Part shown: positions 27,997 to 37,059 of the stretch, one piece after another
Numbering within the stretch: position 1 is the stretch's first letter
How the letters are laid out: the number at the start of each line of letters is the position of its first letter
Origin: Deinococcus radiotolerans
GTDB taxonomy: Bacteria > Deinococcota > Deinococci > Deinococcales > Deinococcaceae
Direction: 5' to 3'
Length of the DNA: 64,000 bases
Assembly: GCF_014647435.1 (NCBI RefSeq)
Contig: NZ_BMPE01000001.1
Location: forward strand, 186,001-250,000
The notes under the pieces: generated by a model
The model's input: only the letters and a program-made list of their open reading frames with translations
The model's database searches: none
Told to the model about the DNA's origin: nothing
Program-made: the position numbers and the translations under genes

Positions 27997-28347
27997 ATGG
28001 CAACACCTGAAGTTGAGATCAGCAAGAACGTCCTGATGGACATCGCCGCCACCACCCTGGACGGCATCGAAGGCACCGAGGTCGCCGCCACGCCCCTGAA
28101 GGTCGGCGAGGTGCTCCGCACCCAGACGCCCGGCCGCAAACCCCGCGCCCTGAAAGTCACCCGCGAAGGTCAGGACGTCACCGTGGACGTGGGCCTGAAC
28201 ATCGAGTTCGGCCGCAGCCTGACCGGCACCGCCGAGAAGGTCCAGCAGGCCGTGCGTGAGAACATCGAACTCATGACCGGCCTGCGCGTGCGCGCCGTGA
28301 ATGTCACCGTGCAGAACGTCTGCGTGCCCAAGGGCGGTCAGGCGTGA
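27997..28347 (+). CDS. Asp23/Gls24 family protein
   Basis: A 116-residue Asp23 (DUF322) protein. The segment [22 protein letters not shown] and the later [10 protein letters not shown]...[27 protein letters not shown] are the family pattern. Members are cytosolic and often linked to envelope stress or to nusB clusters; biochemical role is not established. It is first of a four-gene operon, its TGA overlapping the nusB GTG. GGAGG lies 10 bases before the ATG. Confidence 0.88.
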   Translation: MATPEVEISKNVLMDIAATTLDGIEGTEVAATPLKVGEVLRTQTPGRKPRALKVTREGQDVTVDVGLNIEFGRSLTGTAEKVQQAVRENIELMTGLRVRAVNVTVQNVCVPKGGQA

Positions 28348-28844
28348 CCCGCCGCCGCGAGAAGGCCGCTGCGCCCGTCGGCACCCGCCGCGCCGCCCGC
28401 GAGTTCGCGTTCCGCGTGCTGTTCGAGGCCGACCGGGGCAACCTGCCCATGCAGAGCGTGTTCACCCGCGCGGAGGCCAGCATGCGCAGCGGCGATGACA
28501 CCTACCCCACCCTCAGCGAGGAAGCGCTGACCTTCGCGCAGGAACTCGTGCAGGGCATCACGGCCGCCCGCCCGGACGTGGACGCCACGCTGCGCCGCAC
28601 CATCCGCGGCTGGAGCTTCGACCAGATGGCCCAGACCGACCTGAACGTCCTGCGCCTGGCCACCTTCGAGATGATGTACACGCCCGAACCCCACCCGCCC
28701 GTCATCGAGAGTGCTGTGCGGATCGCCCGCAAGTTCGGTGGGGACGACTCCGGCCGTTTCGTGAACGGCGTCCTGGCAGGCCTGAGCCGCAGCCTGAACG
28801 AGAAGGCCGCCCCCGCGCCCGCCCGCGAGGAGCCGCAGGAGTGA
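28344..28844 (+). CDS. nusB: Transcription antitermination factor NusB
   Basis: A 166-residue protein with the NusB fold: [18 protein letters not shown] at the N-terminus, [21 protein letters not shown] in the middle (the usual DxxILRxAxxEL), and [29 protein letters not shown] near the end. It binds boxA RNA with S10 (NusE) to prevent premature termination in rRNA operons. GTG start overlaps the Asp23 stop (GTGA) and its own stop overlaps folD. Confidence 0.93.
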   Translation: MTRRREKAAAPVGTRRAAREFAFRVLFEADRGNLPMQSVFTRAEASMRSGDDTYPTLSEEALTFAQELVQGITAARPDVDATLRRTIRGWSFDQMAQTDLNVLRLATFEMMYTPEPHPPVIESAVRIARKFGGDDSGRFVNGVLAGLSRSLNEKAAPAPAREEPQE

Positions 28845-29740
28845 CCCAGGGGACCGCCCGGGTCCTCAGCGGGCCGCCCGCCGCCGCCGCGCTCCTCGAC
28901 GAGGCCCGCAGGCGCGCCGGGCGCCTCCCGGCTGTCCCTCACCTCGCCCTGGTGCGGGTCGGCGAGGACCCCGCCAGCGTCTCGTACGTGCGCGGGAAAG
29001 CGAAAAAGGCCGCGGAAGTTGGCCTGAGCAGCCACGTGCACGCGCTGCCAGACACGACCACCCAGGCCGACCTGCTGGCCCTGATTGACCAGCTGAACGC
29101 CGATCCGGCCGTCAGCGGCATCCTGGTTCAGCTGCCGCTCCCTGCCCACCTCGACCCGGCGCCCGCGCTGCTGGCCGTGCACCCTGCCAAGGACGTGGAC
29201 GGCCTGCACCCCGCGAACACCGGCGCCCTGTGGAATGGCCACCCGGGCCTGCGCCCCTGCACCCCTGCCGGCATCATGGCCCTGCTCGCCCACCACGGCG
29301 TCCCCGTGCGCGGCGTGCGGGCCGTGGTCGTAGGCCGCAGCGCGCTCGTCGGGCGCCCCCTGGCCGGCCTGCTGCTGAATGCCGACGCCACCGTCACCCT
29401 CGCCCACGGCGCCACGCCCGATTTGGGCCAGGTGACCCGCGAGGCGGACCTGCTGATCGTGGCTGCCGGGCAGGCGCACCTCATCACCCCCGACATGATC
29501 AAGCCCGGCGCGACCGTCGTGGACGTGGGCATCAACCGCGTCCCCACCGAGGACGGCAAGGGCCGACTGACCGGCGACGTTCACCCCGGCGCGGCGCAGG
29601 TGGCGGGCGCCCTGACCCCCGTTCCGGGCGGCGTGGGGCCCATGACGGTCGCGCAGCTCCTGATGAACACCGTCATTGCCGCCGAGCGCCAGCACGACCA
29701 GCTCCTGACCTCAGAGGTGCCCGGTGAACACGTTCGCTGA
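28841..29740 (+). CDS. folD: Bifunctional methylene-THF dehydrogenase/cyclohydrolase
   Basis: A 299-residue enzyme of one-carbon metabolism that oxidises 5,10-methylene-THF to methenyl-THF and hydrolyses it to 10-formyl-THF. Motifs: [14 protein letters not shown] with the catalytic Lys, [19 protein letters not shown], the dinucleotide loop [17 protein letters not shown] and [15 protein letters not shown] near the C-terminus. GTG start with GTGA overlap to nusB; overlaps the next gene by 17 bases. Confidence 0.95.
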   Translation: MTQGTARVLSGPPAAAALLDEARRRAGRLPAVPHLALVRVGEDPASVSYVRGKAKKAAEVGLSSHVHALPDTTTQADLLALIDQLNADPAVSGILVQLPLPAHLDPAPALLAVHPAKDVDGLHPANTGALWNGHPGLRPCTPAGIMALLAHHGVPVRGVRAVVVGRSALVGRPLAGLLLNADATVTLAHGATPDLGQVTREADLLIVAAGQAHLITPDMIKPGATVVDVGINRVPTEDGKGRLTGDVHPGAAQVAGALTPVPGGVGPMTVAQLLMNTVIAAERQHDQLLTSEVPGEHVR

Positions 29741-30179
29741 CCTGATGAGCAACCGCTGGCTGTGGGCGGCCGTGCTCAGCAGCACCTTCGCGCAGCTTCT
29801 GAAGGTCTTCCTGATCCTGCTCATCGAGCGCCGCTGGCGTCCCGCCGCGTTCATGGAGACCGGCGGCATGCCCAGCAGCCACTCTGCCATGGTGGCCGCC
29901 CTGACCACCGGCGTGGGCATCACCGAGGGCACCGGCAGCCCCCTGTTCGCCGCGAGCGCCGTGTTCGCCCTGATCGTCATGTACGACGCGACCGGCGTGC
30001 GCCACAGCAGCGGCCAGCAGGCCCGGCTGCTGAACGAACTGGTCTTGGAACTCCGCGCCGTGGTCCGCGAGGGGTTCGCCCCACTGCCGCTGCGCGTCCT
30101 GCTGGGGCACACGTACCTGGAGGTTCTGGTGGGCACCCTCCTGGGCATCGGGGCCGGATTCGTCGCCTTCAGCCGCTGA
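29724..30179 (+). CDS. YuiD-like divergent PAP2-family membrane protein (DUF212)
   Basis: A 151-residue membrane protein. The conserved cores are METGGMPSSHSAMVAALTTG, a PAP2 phosphatase-like SSH motif, and MYDATGVRHSSGQQARLLN, with a closing LGHTYLEVLVGTLLG that includes the third-motif His. This is the DUF212/acid-phosphatase-VanZ-related family; activity (phosphatase on lipid or other substrates) is predicted, not shown. GTG start lies inside the end of folD, so it is the last gene of the operon. Confidence 0.88.
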   Translation: MNTFADLMSNRWLWAAVLSSTFAQLLKVFLILLIERRWRPAAFMETGGMPSSHSAMVAALTTGVGITEGTGSPLFAASAVFALIVMYDATGVRHSSGQQARLLNELVLELRAVVREGFAPLPLRVLLGHTYLEVLVGTLLGIGAGFVAFSR

Positions 30180-30265
30180 CCCCTGCCCTGCTGCGCCGCC
30201 CCACCAGACCTGCACGGTCAGCGGGGTGGCGTTCCACCTTCCCTCTTTTCCCGCCCGGGAGACAT

Positions 30266-30292
30266 AAAAAAGCCCCCGCGGCGGGGGGCTTC
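30266..30292. terminator. Bidirectional rho-independent terminator before rpsP
   Basis: AAGCCCCC / GGGGGGCTT stem; on the minus strand it is followed by a T-run (complement of the A run 30265-30270), so it terminates rpsP, and may also end the folD operon. Confidence 0.85.
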
Positions 30293-30311
30293 ATGTTCCG
30301 TTCGGGGGAAC

Positions 30312-30560
<249 letters not shown>

Positions 30561-30950
30561 GGTGGATCTCCAACTGGGGGTATTTGAGGGTAAAGCTCCC
30601 GCTAGGATCACGGGGAAATGCGCCCGTCAGCAGCCAACCGGTAAGCGCACCGAAGAAGAGTATCAGACTGGGCTGCCGCGCAGCAAGAGGGGAGGGGCAC
30701 GCTGCCCGATTCGCCTGGACCGCACCCACCGGCGAGCCTGTCGAGCAGGCCAAGGGCAGACTCATCCAGCCGGTCCAGGGGTGGTGCTTGCCGCATGGCC
30801 GTGTAGCCAGTTCGCATCCCTTTCACGCGGCGCCTGGACGGTATGGACTCCTGGGCCCGGAGGTGGACGCGTTCAGCGCCTCGGCCGCTCTGGATGCACC
30901 GACGCGGGCAGTACACCGGGAGGCGCTGTCCTCCTGAGCCCGGGACAGGC
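30561..30950. other. Intergenic of about 390 bp upstream of rpsP
   Basis: I see no supported gene. Minus-strand TACCCT about 45 bases before rpsP is a plausible rpsP -10. Several open frames exist on both strands but none has a recognisable family, ribosome site and codon pattern together. Confidence 0.5.
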
Positions 30951-32366
30951 TCAGAAGCCGGGGGAGACCGGCTGTCCGCCCTGGCGCAGCTGGAAGCCCA
31001 TGCTGCCCGGCCCGATGATGGAACTGCCGCCCACCGATCCGAGGGGCGCGCCCCTGGCGACGCGGCTGCCCACACTGACGACCGGGTCCCGCAGGCCCAG
31101 GTACGCGGTGACGCTGCTGCCATGATCGACCAGGATCACCCAGCCCAGTGACGCGTAGAACGTGACAGCCAGGACGTTGCCCTCGTTCGCGGCGACCGCC
31201 TGCTGCGCGCCAGTCAGCACGACCCAGGGCGTTCCGTTCGCCCCGTACGGGGCCTGCACGCGCCCGCCAGGCAGTGGGAAGCCCAGCGGGCCGGTCAGGA
31301 CGGGCAAAGGCGCCAGTTGCTGCTCGACCTGCTGCTGCGCCTGCTGCACCTGCACCTGCCGCTGCGCGAGCGCCTGCTGCTCACGCTGGAGTTGCGCGGC
31401 CCGGGCCTGCTGGTCCCGTTGCAGCTGAGCGGCGCGCGCCTGCTGCGCCTGCCGGGCCGCTGCGGCCGCCTGAGCCTGCCGCAACTGGGCGAGCCGCAGC
31501 GCTTCCTGCCGCGCGCGTTCCTGCGCCTCACGGATCCGCCGGGCTTCCTCCTCACGGCGGCGCCGCTCCTCCTCCAGGCGCCGCTGCCGTTCGGCTTCCA
31601 GCCGGGCCCGTTCCGCAACGACCTGACCGAACAGCTGATCCACCTGCTGCGCCGCGAGGGCCTGCTCGGCGGCCTTCTGCGTGGCGAGGGTCCGCTGGCC
31701 CTGCTCACTGGCGCGCAGCTGCGCCAGCAGCGTCGTCTGCCGGGCCCGCTGGGTCTGTAACGCCCGGAGTTTATCGGTGCGCTGGGCCTGCAAGGCCTTG
31801 AGCTGCGTGGCCTGCTGCTGCTGCACCCGCTCCTGGTCGTGCAGCGCGGCCACTTGATCCCGCAGGCCGGCCAGCACCTCCGTCTGGTACGCGCCGGCCA
31901 TGTTCGAGTACCGCAGGCGGATCAGCAGGTCCGACAGGCTGCGCGCCTGGGACAGGAGTTGCAGGTACTGTCCGCTGCGCTGGCGGTACATCAGCTGCAT
32001 GACCTCCCGCACGTCCCCCTGCAGGCGCTCCACGCGCGCGCGGGTGACGTTCAGCTGCGCGGTGGTGTCGGCCAGTTGCCGTTCGGCCAGGGCCACGCGG
32101 GCCGTGACGGTGGCCAGTTCGTTTTCCAGCGTGGCGGTGCGGCCCGCGAGGTCATCCAGCTGCGCGAGCGTCTGGCGCTGCTGCGCGCTGAGGTTCTGGA
32201 TGCGGGCGCGCAGCGTCTCCAGTTCCTGCGCTTTCTGCGCGCTCAGCTGGCGCTGCTGCTGCAACTGCTGCTGAAGCTGTTCCAGCCGGGCGCTGGTGTC
32301 CTGTGCGGCCGCGGCGCCCAGCAGGAGGGTCAGCAGCGCCACGCGCGCGGGCCGACCTGCGTTCAC
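30951..32366 (-). CDS. EnvC-like murein hydrolase activator (degenerate LytM)
   Basis: A 471-residue secreted protein. Signal peptide about 1-21 (ends AAAAQ); residues about 22-340 are continuous coiled coil (LEQLQQQLQQQRQL ... RLEEERRRREEEARRIREAQERARQEALRLAQL); residues about 355-471 are a LytM (peptidase M23) domain. The zinc-binding and HxH residues of active LytM enzymes are missing: the usual ...GNPHGLHIDHG and HLHFE positions read LVDHGSS and MGFQLRQ. As in E. coli EnvC, this suggests activation of amidases rather than cutting itself. GTG start overlaps the ftsX stop, so ftsE-ftsX-envC form one operon. Confidence 0.85.
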   Translation of the reverse strand: MNAGRPARVALLTLLLGAAAAQDTSARLEQLQQQLQQQRQLSAQKAQELETLRARIQNLSAQQRQTLAQLDDLAGRTATLENELATVTARVALAERQLADTTAQLNVTRARVERLQGDVREVMQLMYRQRSGQYLQLLSQARSLSDLLIRLRYSNMAGAYQTEVLAGLRDQVAALHDQERVQQQQATQLKALQAQRTDKLRALQTQRARQTTLLAQLRASEQGQRTLATQKAAEQALAAQQVDQLFGQVVAERARLEAERQRRLEEERRRREEEARRIREAQERARQEALRLAQLRQAQAAAAARQAQQARAAQLQRDQQARAAQLQREQQALAQRQVQVQQAQQQVEQQLAPLPVLTGPLGFPLPGGRVQAPYGANGTPWVVLTGAQQAVAANEGNVLAVTFYASLGWVILVDHGSSVTAYLGLRDPVVSVGSRVARGAPLGSVGGSSIIGPGSMGFQLRQGGQPVSPGF

Positions 32367-33226
32367 TCCAGCTCCAGCAGGTAGCGGCGGGTGGCGAAGA
32401 TGCTGCCCAGCAGCCCGATCAGGATGCCCAGGCAGGCCACGCCGCCCAGCAGGGGCGCCAGGGTGCCGGGGTCCCGCACGACCGGGAAGACCGGGGCGAG
32501 CTGCTGCACGCGCTGCGACAGGCTCAGGTACGCGGGAATCAGGAGGGCCAGGGCGAGCGCGGCGGCCAGGGCGCCCACCATCAGGCCCTCAAGGACATGG
32601 GGCATGCGGATGAAGCCGCGCGTGGCGCCCAGCAGGCGCATCACGCTGATCTCGTCCCGGCGGGCGTACATGGCGACCCGCACGGCATTCAGGATGTTGA
32701 AGAGGGTGCCCAGCAGCAGCAGGCCCACCAGGAGGTACCCGGCCAGCCGCACGGCGCTCAGGGTCCGCACGGTGGAATCCACGTACCCCGCGCCGTACTC
32801 GATGGACTCCACGCCCGGCAGCGCGGACACTTTCGCCGCGACGCTGCGGGTGTCCTCGATGCGCGCCACGCGCATGCGCAGCGTGTCCGGGTAGGGGTTG
32901 CCGACCAGCGCGGCGGCGTCCCGCGCGAACGGGGAGTCCTGCGTCATCTCGGTCAGGACCTCCTCACTGGTGACCAGGCGCGCGTTGCGCACCTCTGGAA
33001 TGGCCTGGACCTGCCCGAGTAGGGCCGTGTCCTGCGCGTCGGGTCTCAGGAACGCCGCGACCTCCACCTGGGATTCGAGCTGCTCGATCGTGCGGTTGAC
33101 GTTCAGGGTCAGCAGCAGCACGAAGCCCAGCATCAGCAGGGTCAGGGTCATGGTCATCAGGGTGGCCAGGGTGGCCGTCACGTTGCCGCGCATGGCCAGC
33201 AGCGCCTGCCTCAAGTGGTACTTCAC
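32363..33226 (-). CDS. ftsX: Cell-division ABC permease FtsX
   Basis: A 287-residue membrane protein with four helices: about 20-43 (TLLMLGFVLLLTLNVN), then after an extracytoplasmic domain with conserved VEVAAFLRPDA about 168-190 (LAGYLLVGLLLLGTLFNILNAV), 215-240 and 258-280. FtsX couples FtsE ATP hydrolysis to periplasmic murein-hydrolase activation at the septum; the EnvC-like protein encoded next is its likely partner. GTG at 33226 overlaps the ftsE stop as GTGA. Confidence 0.93.
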   Translation of the reverse strand: MKYHLRQALLAMRGNVTATLATLMTMTLTLLMLGFVLLLTLNVNRTIEQLESQVEVAAFLRPDAQDTALLGQVQAIPEVRNARLVTSEEVLTEMTQDSPFARDAAALVGNPYPDTLRMRVARIEDTRSVAAKVSALPGVESIEYGAGYVDSTVRTLSAVRLAGYLLVGLLLLGTLFNILNAVRVAMYARRDEISVMRLLGATRGFIRMPHVLEGLMVGALAAALALALLIPAYLSLSQRVQQLAPVFPVVRDPGTLAPLLGGVACLGILIGLLGSIFATRRYLLELE

Positions 33227-33906
33227 AGCGCGTACCCCCCGTACGGATCGTCGCGGACCAGTTTGCCCTTGCGCAGCGTCAGCGTGCGGTGCCGGAAGGT
33301 CTCCACGAGGTCGCGGGCGTGCGTGGCGACGATCACGGTCGTGCCGCGCAGGTTCACGTTCTGTAGGACCTTCAGGACCTCGCGGCTGTTGTCCGGGTCG
33401 AGGTTCCCTGTGGGTTCGTCGGCCAGCAGCAGGGGCGGGTTGCCCACGATGGCCCGCGCGATCGCCACGCGCTGCTGCTCTCCCAGGGACAGGTGCAGGG
33501 GCAGCGCGTACTTCTTGTGTTCCAGGCCCACGGTGCGCAGCGCCGCCGTGACCCGCGGCGGCCACTCGCGCTGCGGGACGCCCGTGACGCGCAGCGCGAA
33601 CGCCACGTTGTCGAACGCATTCAGGTGCGGCAGCAGCAGGTTGTCCTGAAAGACCGTGCCCATACGGCGGCGCAGCAGCGACGTGCGCCGCCCCCGGTAC
33701 GCGGACAGGGGCTCACCGGCCACGCGCACCTCGCCCCGGCTGGGCAGGGCCCGCTTGAGCACCAGATTCATGAACGAGCTCTTCCCGGCGCCGGAGTGCC
33801 CCACGAGGTACACGAATTCTCCCTTCCCGATCGTCAGGGAGATGTCGTCCAGGGCCAGCGTCCGGGTGACCGGGTACTCCAGGGTCACGTGCTTGAAATC
33901 AATCAC
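33223..33906 (-). CDS. ftsE: Cell-division ATP-binding protein FtsE
   Basis: A 227-residue ABC ATPase: Walker A GHSGAGKSS (36-44), Q-loop VFQDN, signature LSLGEQQRVAIARA, Walker B LLLADEPTGNLDPD and H-loop ATHARD. The second residue of the signature is Leu where LSGGE is usual. Forms the motor of FtsEX. GTG start at 33906 with GGGGAGG upstream; ftsX follows with GTGA overlap. Confidence 0.94.
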   Translation of the reverse strand: MIDFKHVTLEYPVTRTLALDDISLTIGKGEFVYLVGHSGAGKSSFMNLVLKRALPSRGEVRVAGEPLSAYRGRRTSLLRRRMGTVFQDNLLLPHLNAFDNVAFALRVTGVPQREWPPRVTAALRTVGLEHKKYALPLHLSLGEQQRVAIARAIVGNPPLLLADEPTGNLDPDNSREVLKVLQNVNLRGTTVIVATHARDLVETFRHRTLTLRKGKLVRDDPYGGYAL

Positions 33907-34062
33907 GCCGCCTCCCCCGCAGGGTCAAGCGACGGTAAGTGGGTGCAGTTGGTCATGCTTGCGGCACAGGATAGCCCAGCGGCGTGCACGCGCCATGAAA
34001 GCCCTGCCGACCCCCGGCGCGCGGATGCCGGGAACGCTTACGTTCGTTTCACCGGGCCGCTC

Positions 34063-34075
34063 TATTCTGAGCGGC
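34063..34075 (+). promoter_or_regulatory. Leaderless promoter of ctpA
   Basis: TATTCT (34063-34068), seven bases, GTG at 34076. This sets the start as GTG, not the ATG five codons later. Confidence 0.55.
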
Positions 34076-35395
34076 GTGAACGCCAAACGCATGACCGTCG
34101 TAGGGGCGGCGCTGACCGCGACTGCCGCCGTCGCCTACGCGCAGCTGGGCGGGTACACCCCGGTGAACCTGAGCAGCAGCGCCGAAGGCAAGAGCTTCTT
34201 ACAGGTCCTGAACGACCTGAACCGGTACTACCTGCAACCCGTGGATCAGGAGAAGGTCCTGCGCGGCGCGATCACGGGCGCGCTGGGCAGCCTGGGAGAC
34301 GAATTCACGTACTACAGCGAACCCGAGGACAACGCCATCGACGCCGCAAACCTCCAGGGTGAGTTCTTCGGGATCGGCGTGACGCTGGTCGCCGCGAACG
34401 CCGACGGCACCGGCGGCAAGATCGACAACGTGTTCAAGACCGGCGCGGCCTCCACGGCGGGCGTGCAGATCGGGGACGTGTTCCTGAAGATCGGCGACAA
34501 GGACGTCACGGGCGCCAAGCTGAACGACATCGTGCGGCTCGTGCGTGGCGAGAAGGGCACCCAGGTCACCGTGACCTTCGCCCGTGACGGCAAGCCCTAC
34601 ACCGCGAAGATGGAACGCCAGCCCGTGCAGATCGTCAGCGTGGAACAGACCGTGCTGCCCGGCAACATCGGCTACATCGCCCTGAACACCTTCTACAACG
34701 AGAAGGCCAGCGAGCAGTTCCGCGCCGCCGTGGCCGACATGAAGAAGAAGAACGTCCAGAAACTGATCCTGGACCTGCGTGACAACGGCGGCGGCCTGCT
34801 GAATGCCGGCGTGGACGTGGCCGACCAGTTCCTCCAGAGCGGCCCGATCGTCAGTCTGCGGGACCGCGCGAAGAACACCCAGGTGTTCGGCCGCGCGACC
34901 AACAGCGCCTCCGACTACACCGGCAAGCTGGTCGTGCTGGTCAACAAGAACAGCGCCAGCGCCAGCGAGGTCGTATCCGGCGCCCTTCAGGACACCGGCC
35001 GCGCCAAGATCATCGGCGAGCAGACCTTCGGCAAGGGCGTCGCCCAGACGCCCATCGACCTGCCCGACGGCGGCAAGGTCGCCATCGTCAGCAACGAGTG
35101 GCTGACGCCCAAGGGCCGCCAGATTCACAAGAAGGGCATCACGCCCGACGTTGTGGTCAAGGACACCCGCTACACCACGCCCGTGAACTTCACCGGCAGT
35201 GGCGTGAAACCCGGCGAGAAGCTCACCCTGACCGTCGAGGGGAAACCCGTGACCGTCACCGCCGACAAGGACGGGAAGTTCACGTACACCGGTGAGATCA
35301 AGCGTCCCACCCGCAGCGCCCAGCAGGGCGAGGCGGTCGTGGACGTGCAGACCGACGCCATCCTGAAAAAGGCCATTGAGGTGCTCGGCCAGTAA
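34076..35395 (+). CDS. ctpA: C-terminal processing protease CtpA (S41)
   Basis: A 439-residue secreted/membrane-anchored protease; residues 1-22 form a signal or anchor (VVGAALTATAAVAYA). PDZ domain about 95-170 (GEFFGIGVTL...GVQIGDVFLKIGDKDV). The S41 core has LILDLRDNGGGLLN, catalytic Ser about 295 (NKNSASASEVV) and catalytic Lys about 320 (GEQTFGKGVAQ), spaced 25 as in Prc. The last ~60 residues form an extra acidic/Lys domain. It processes or degrades periplasmic proteins from their C-termini. Divergent from ftsEX-envC, whose products it could act on. Confidence 0.93.
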   Translation: MNAKRMTVVGAALTATAAVAYAQLGGYTPVNLSSSAEGKSFLQVLNDLNRYYLQPVDQEKVLRGAITGALGSLGDEFTYYSEPEDNAIDAANLQGEFFGIGVTLVAANADGTGGKIDNVFKTGAASTAGVQIGDVFLKIGDKDVTGAKLNDIVRLVRGEKGTQVTVTFARDGKPYTAKMERQPVQIVSVEQTVLPGNIGYIALNTFYNEKASEQFRAAVADMKKKNVQKLILDLRDNGGGLLNAGVDVADQFLQSGPIVSLRDRAKNTQVFGRATNSASDYTGKLVVLVNKNSASASEVVSGALQDTGRAKIIGEQTFGKGVAQTPIDLPDGGKVAIVSNEWLTPKGRQIHKKGITPDVVVKDTRYTTPVNFTGSGVKPGEKLTLTVEGKPVTVTADKDGKFTYTGEIKRPTRSAQQGEAVVDVQTDAILKKAIEVLGQ

Positions 35396-35400
35396 GGCCC

Positions 35401-35454
35401 GGCACAGCAGGGGGGGGCGGTTCTCCGGTGGGGGACCGCCCCCCCTGCTGTGCC
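35401..35454 (+). terminator. ctpA terminator hairpin
   Basis: Perfect 19-bp stem (35401-35419 with 35436-35454) and a 16-base loop, directly after ctpA. Confidence 0.7.
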
Positions 35455-35545
35455 CGGGGGCGCCGTGCCTGAGCCCGGGCCGCTGGTCAAGGTGACCTGC
35501 ACGGTTTTTAACCGACGTGTAACCCGCGCGCACCAGACTGCGCGC

Positions 35546-36856
35546 ATGAACAAGACCCTCTCCATCCTGGCACTGACGGGCTCCCTAGTTCTCGGCGGGC
35601 TGGTCGGCTACGACATCCGCGAACGCAGCAGCGGCGCCAGCGTGACCGCGCAGGCCACGCAGACCACGTCAGGCGAGGGCGCGCAGGGCCAGATGGTGCA
35701 GGCGCTGGCGCAGCCCAGCTTCAATGCCTCGCGCGCCCGCACGGAATCCGAGGCGAACACCGTGCAGGTCGTCAAGGACCGCCGCGACGGCCTGGTGCTG
35801 ATCACCGTCAAGGAAGGCGACAACAGCAGCGCCCAGGCGCAGCTGCGCCAGCGGCTCCAGCAGCAGCTGCCCTTCGATTTCGGCCTGCCCGACGGCGGCG
35901 GGCAGAATCAGGGGGCGACAGCCACCGGCAGCGGCTTCTTCGTGACGTCCGGCGGGGACATCATCACGAACAACCACGTGGTCGAGGGCGCCAGTGAAAT
36001 CACCGTGCACCTGCACGGCAACACCAAGGGTTACAAGGCCCGGGTCGTGGCCCGCGCGCCCGACTTCGACCTGGCGCTCATCCGGGTCGAGGGCGTGCCG
36101 AGCAGTGAGATCAAGCCGCTGCCTCTGGGCAACAGTGATCAGCTGGACGTGGGCCTCAAGGCCATCGCGATGGGCGCCCCGTTCGGCCTGGACTTCAGCG
36201 TGTCCGAGGGCATCATCAGCAGCCTGGAACGCAAGGTCGCGGTCGGCACGAAGGGCGTGGAGCAGAGCGTCATCCAGACGGACGCGGCCATCAACCCCGG
36301 CAACAGCGGCGGCCCGCTGCTGAACAGCGCCGGGCAGGTCATCGGCGTGAACACCCAGATTCTCACGGGCGGGATCGGCCAGAGCGCCGGCGTGGGCTTC
36401 GCGATTCCCGTGAACACCGTCAAGAAACTCCTGCCAGAGTTGCAGGCCGGGAAGGGAGGCGTGATCCAGACGCCCAGCCTGGGCGTGGGCATCGCGGACG
36501 TGGCCAACCTGAGCGCCGCCGAGCGCAAACAGGCCAAGCTGCCGGACCAGGGCGTCCTGATCAGCCGGGTGTACCAGGGCAGCCCCGCCGCCGCCGCCGG
36601 CCTGAAAGGCAGCCGCACCCTAGTGGACAATTCCACCGGTGCGGAAACCACCCAGCCCGGGGACGTGATCACCGCCGTGGACGGCCAGCCGATCACCAGT
36701 GTCCAGCAACTGCCGCAGCAGATCATCAGCCGCAAGATCGGCGAGACGATCACCCTGACCGTGATCCGCGATGGACAGCAGCGGGACGTGAAGGTCACCC
36801 TGAAGGCCTTCGATCTGGCGGCGGCCGCGCAGCGTGAGGACCCGCAGGGTCAGTAA
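35546..36856 (+). CDS. htrA: HtrA/DegP-type serine protease
   Basis: A 436-residue trypsin-like envelope protease. N-terminal helix 4-24 (TLSILALTGSLVLGGLVGY) anchors or exports it. Catalytic triad: His144 (TNNHVVEG), Asp175 (DFDLAL) and Ser254 (NPGNSGGP). A PDZ domain lies at about 325-430 (GVLISRVYQGSPAAAAGLKG ... GDVITAVDGQPI). It removes misfolded proteins in the periplasm. Between the trypsin and PDZ parts the spacing is ordinary. Transcribed separately from ctpA, with its own hairpin after. Confidence 0.94.
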   Translation: MNKTLSILALTGSLVLGGLVGYDIRERSSGASVTAQATQTTSGEGAQGQMVQALAQPSFNASRARTESEANTVQVVKDRRDGLVLITVKEGDNSSAQAQLRQRLQQQLPFDFGLPDGGGQNQGATATGSGFFVTSGGDIITNNHVVEGASEITVHLHGNTKGYKARVVARAPDFDLALIRVEGVPSSEIKPLPLGNSDQLDVGLKAIAMGAPFGLDFSVSEGIISSLERKVAVGTKGVEQSVIQTDAAINPGNSGGPLLNSAGQVIGVNTQILTGGIGQSAGVGFAIPVNTVKKLLPELQAGKGGVIQTPSLGVGIADVANLSAAERKQAKLPDQGVLISRVYQGSPAAAAGLKGSRTLVDNSTGAETTQPGDVITAVDGQPITSVQQLPQQIISRKIGETITLTVIRDGQQRDVKVTLKAFDLAAAAQREDPQGQ

Positions 36857-36873
36857 CAGTCAGCCCTGTTTAA

Positions 36874-36901
36874 GGCGGGCTCCCGGTGGTGGGAGCCCGC
36901 C
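36874..36901 (+). terminator. htrA terminator hairpin
   Basis: Perfect 11-bp stem GGCGGGCTCCC / GGGAGCCCGCC with a 6-base loop. No T-run. Confidence 0.65.
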
Positions 36902-37059
36902 CCGTTCTGCTGCTGGTGTCCGTCCTGTCTGGGCACATGAGCGGGGATGAAAGCCGCGCGGCTATGCCGGGTACGGTACGGGACTGTAGTATTTGAACCG
37001 ATAACTGGAATCACTTCCACTTCCGTTCCACGCCCGTTCCACCGGAGGAGTCCCCTGTC

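Noticed and set aside
30584..30937. Plus-strand open frame in the rpsP upstream region
   Set aside because: No ribosome site at its start, no family, composition changes along the frame; overlaps other equally long frames.
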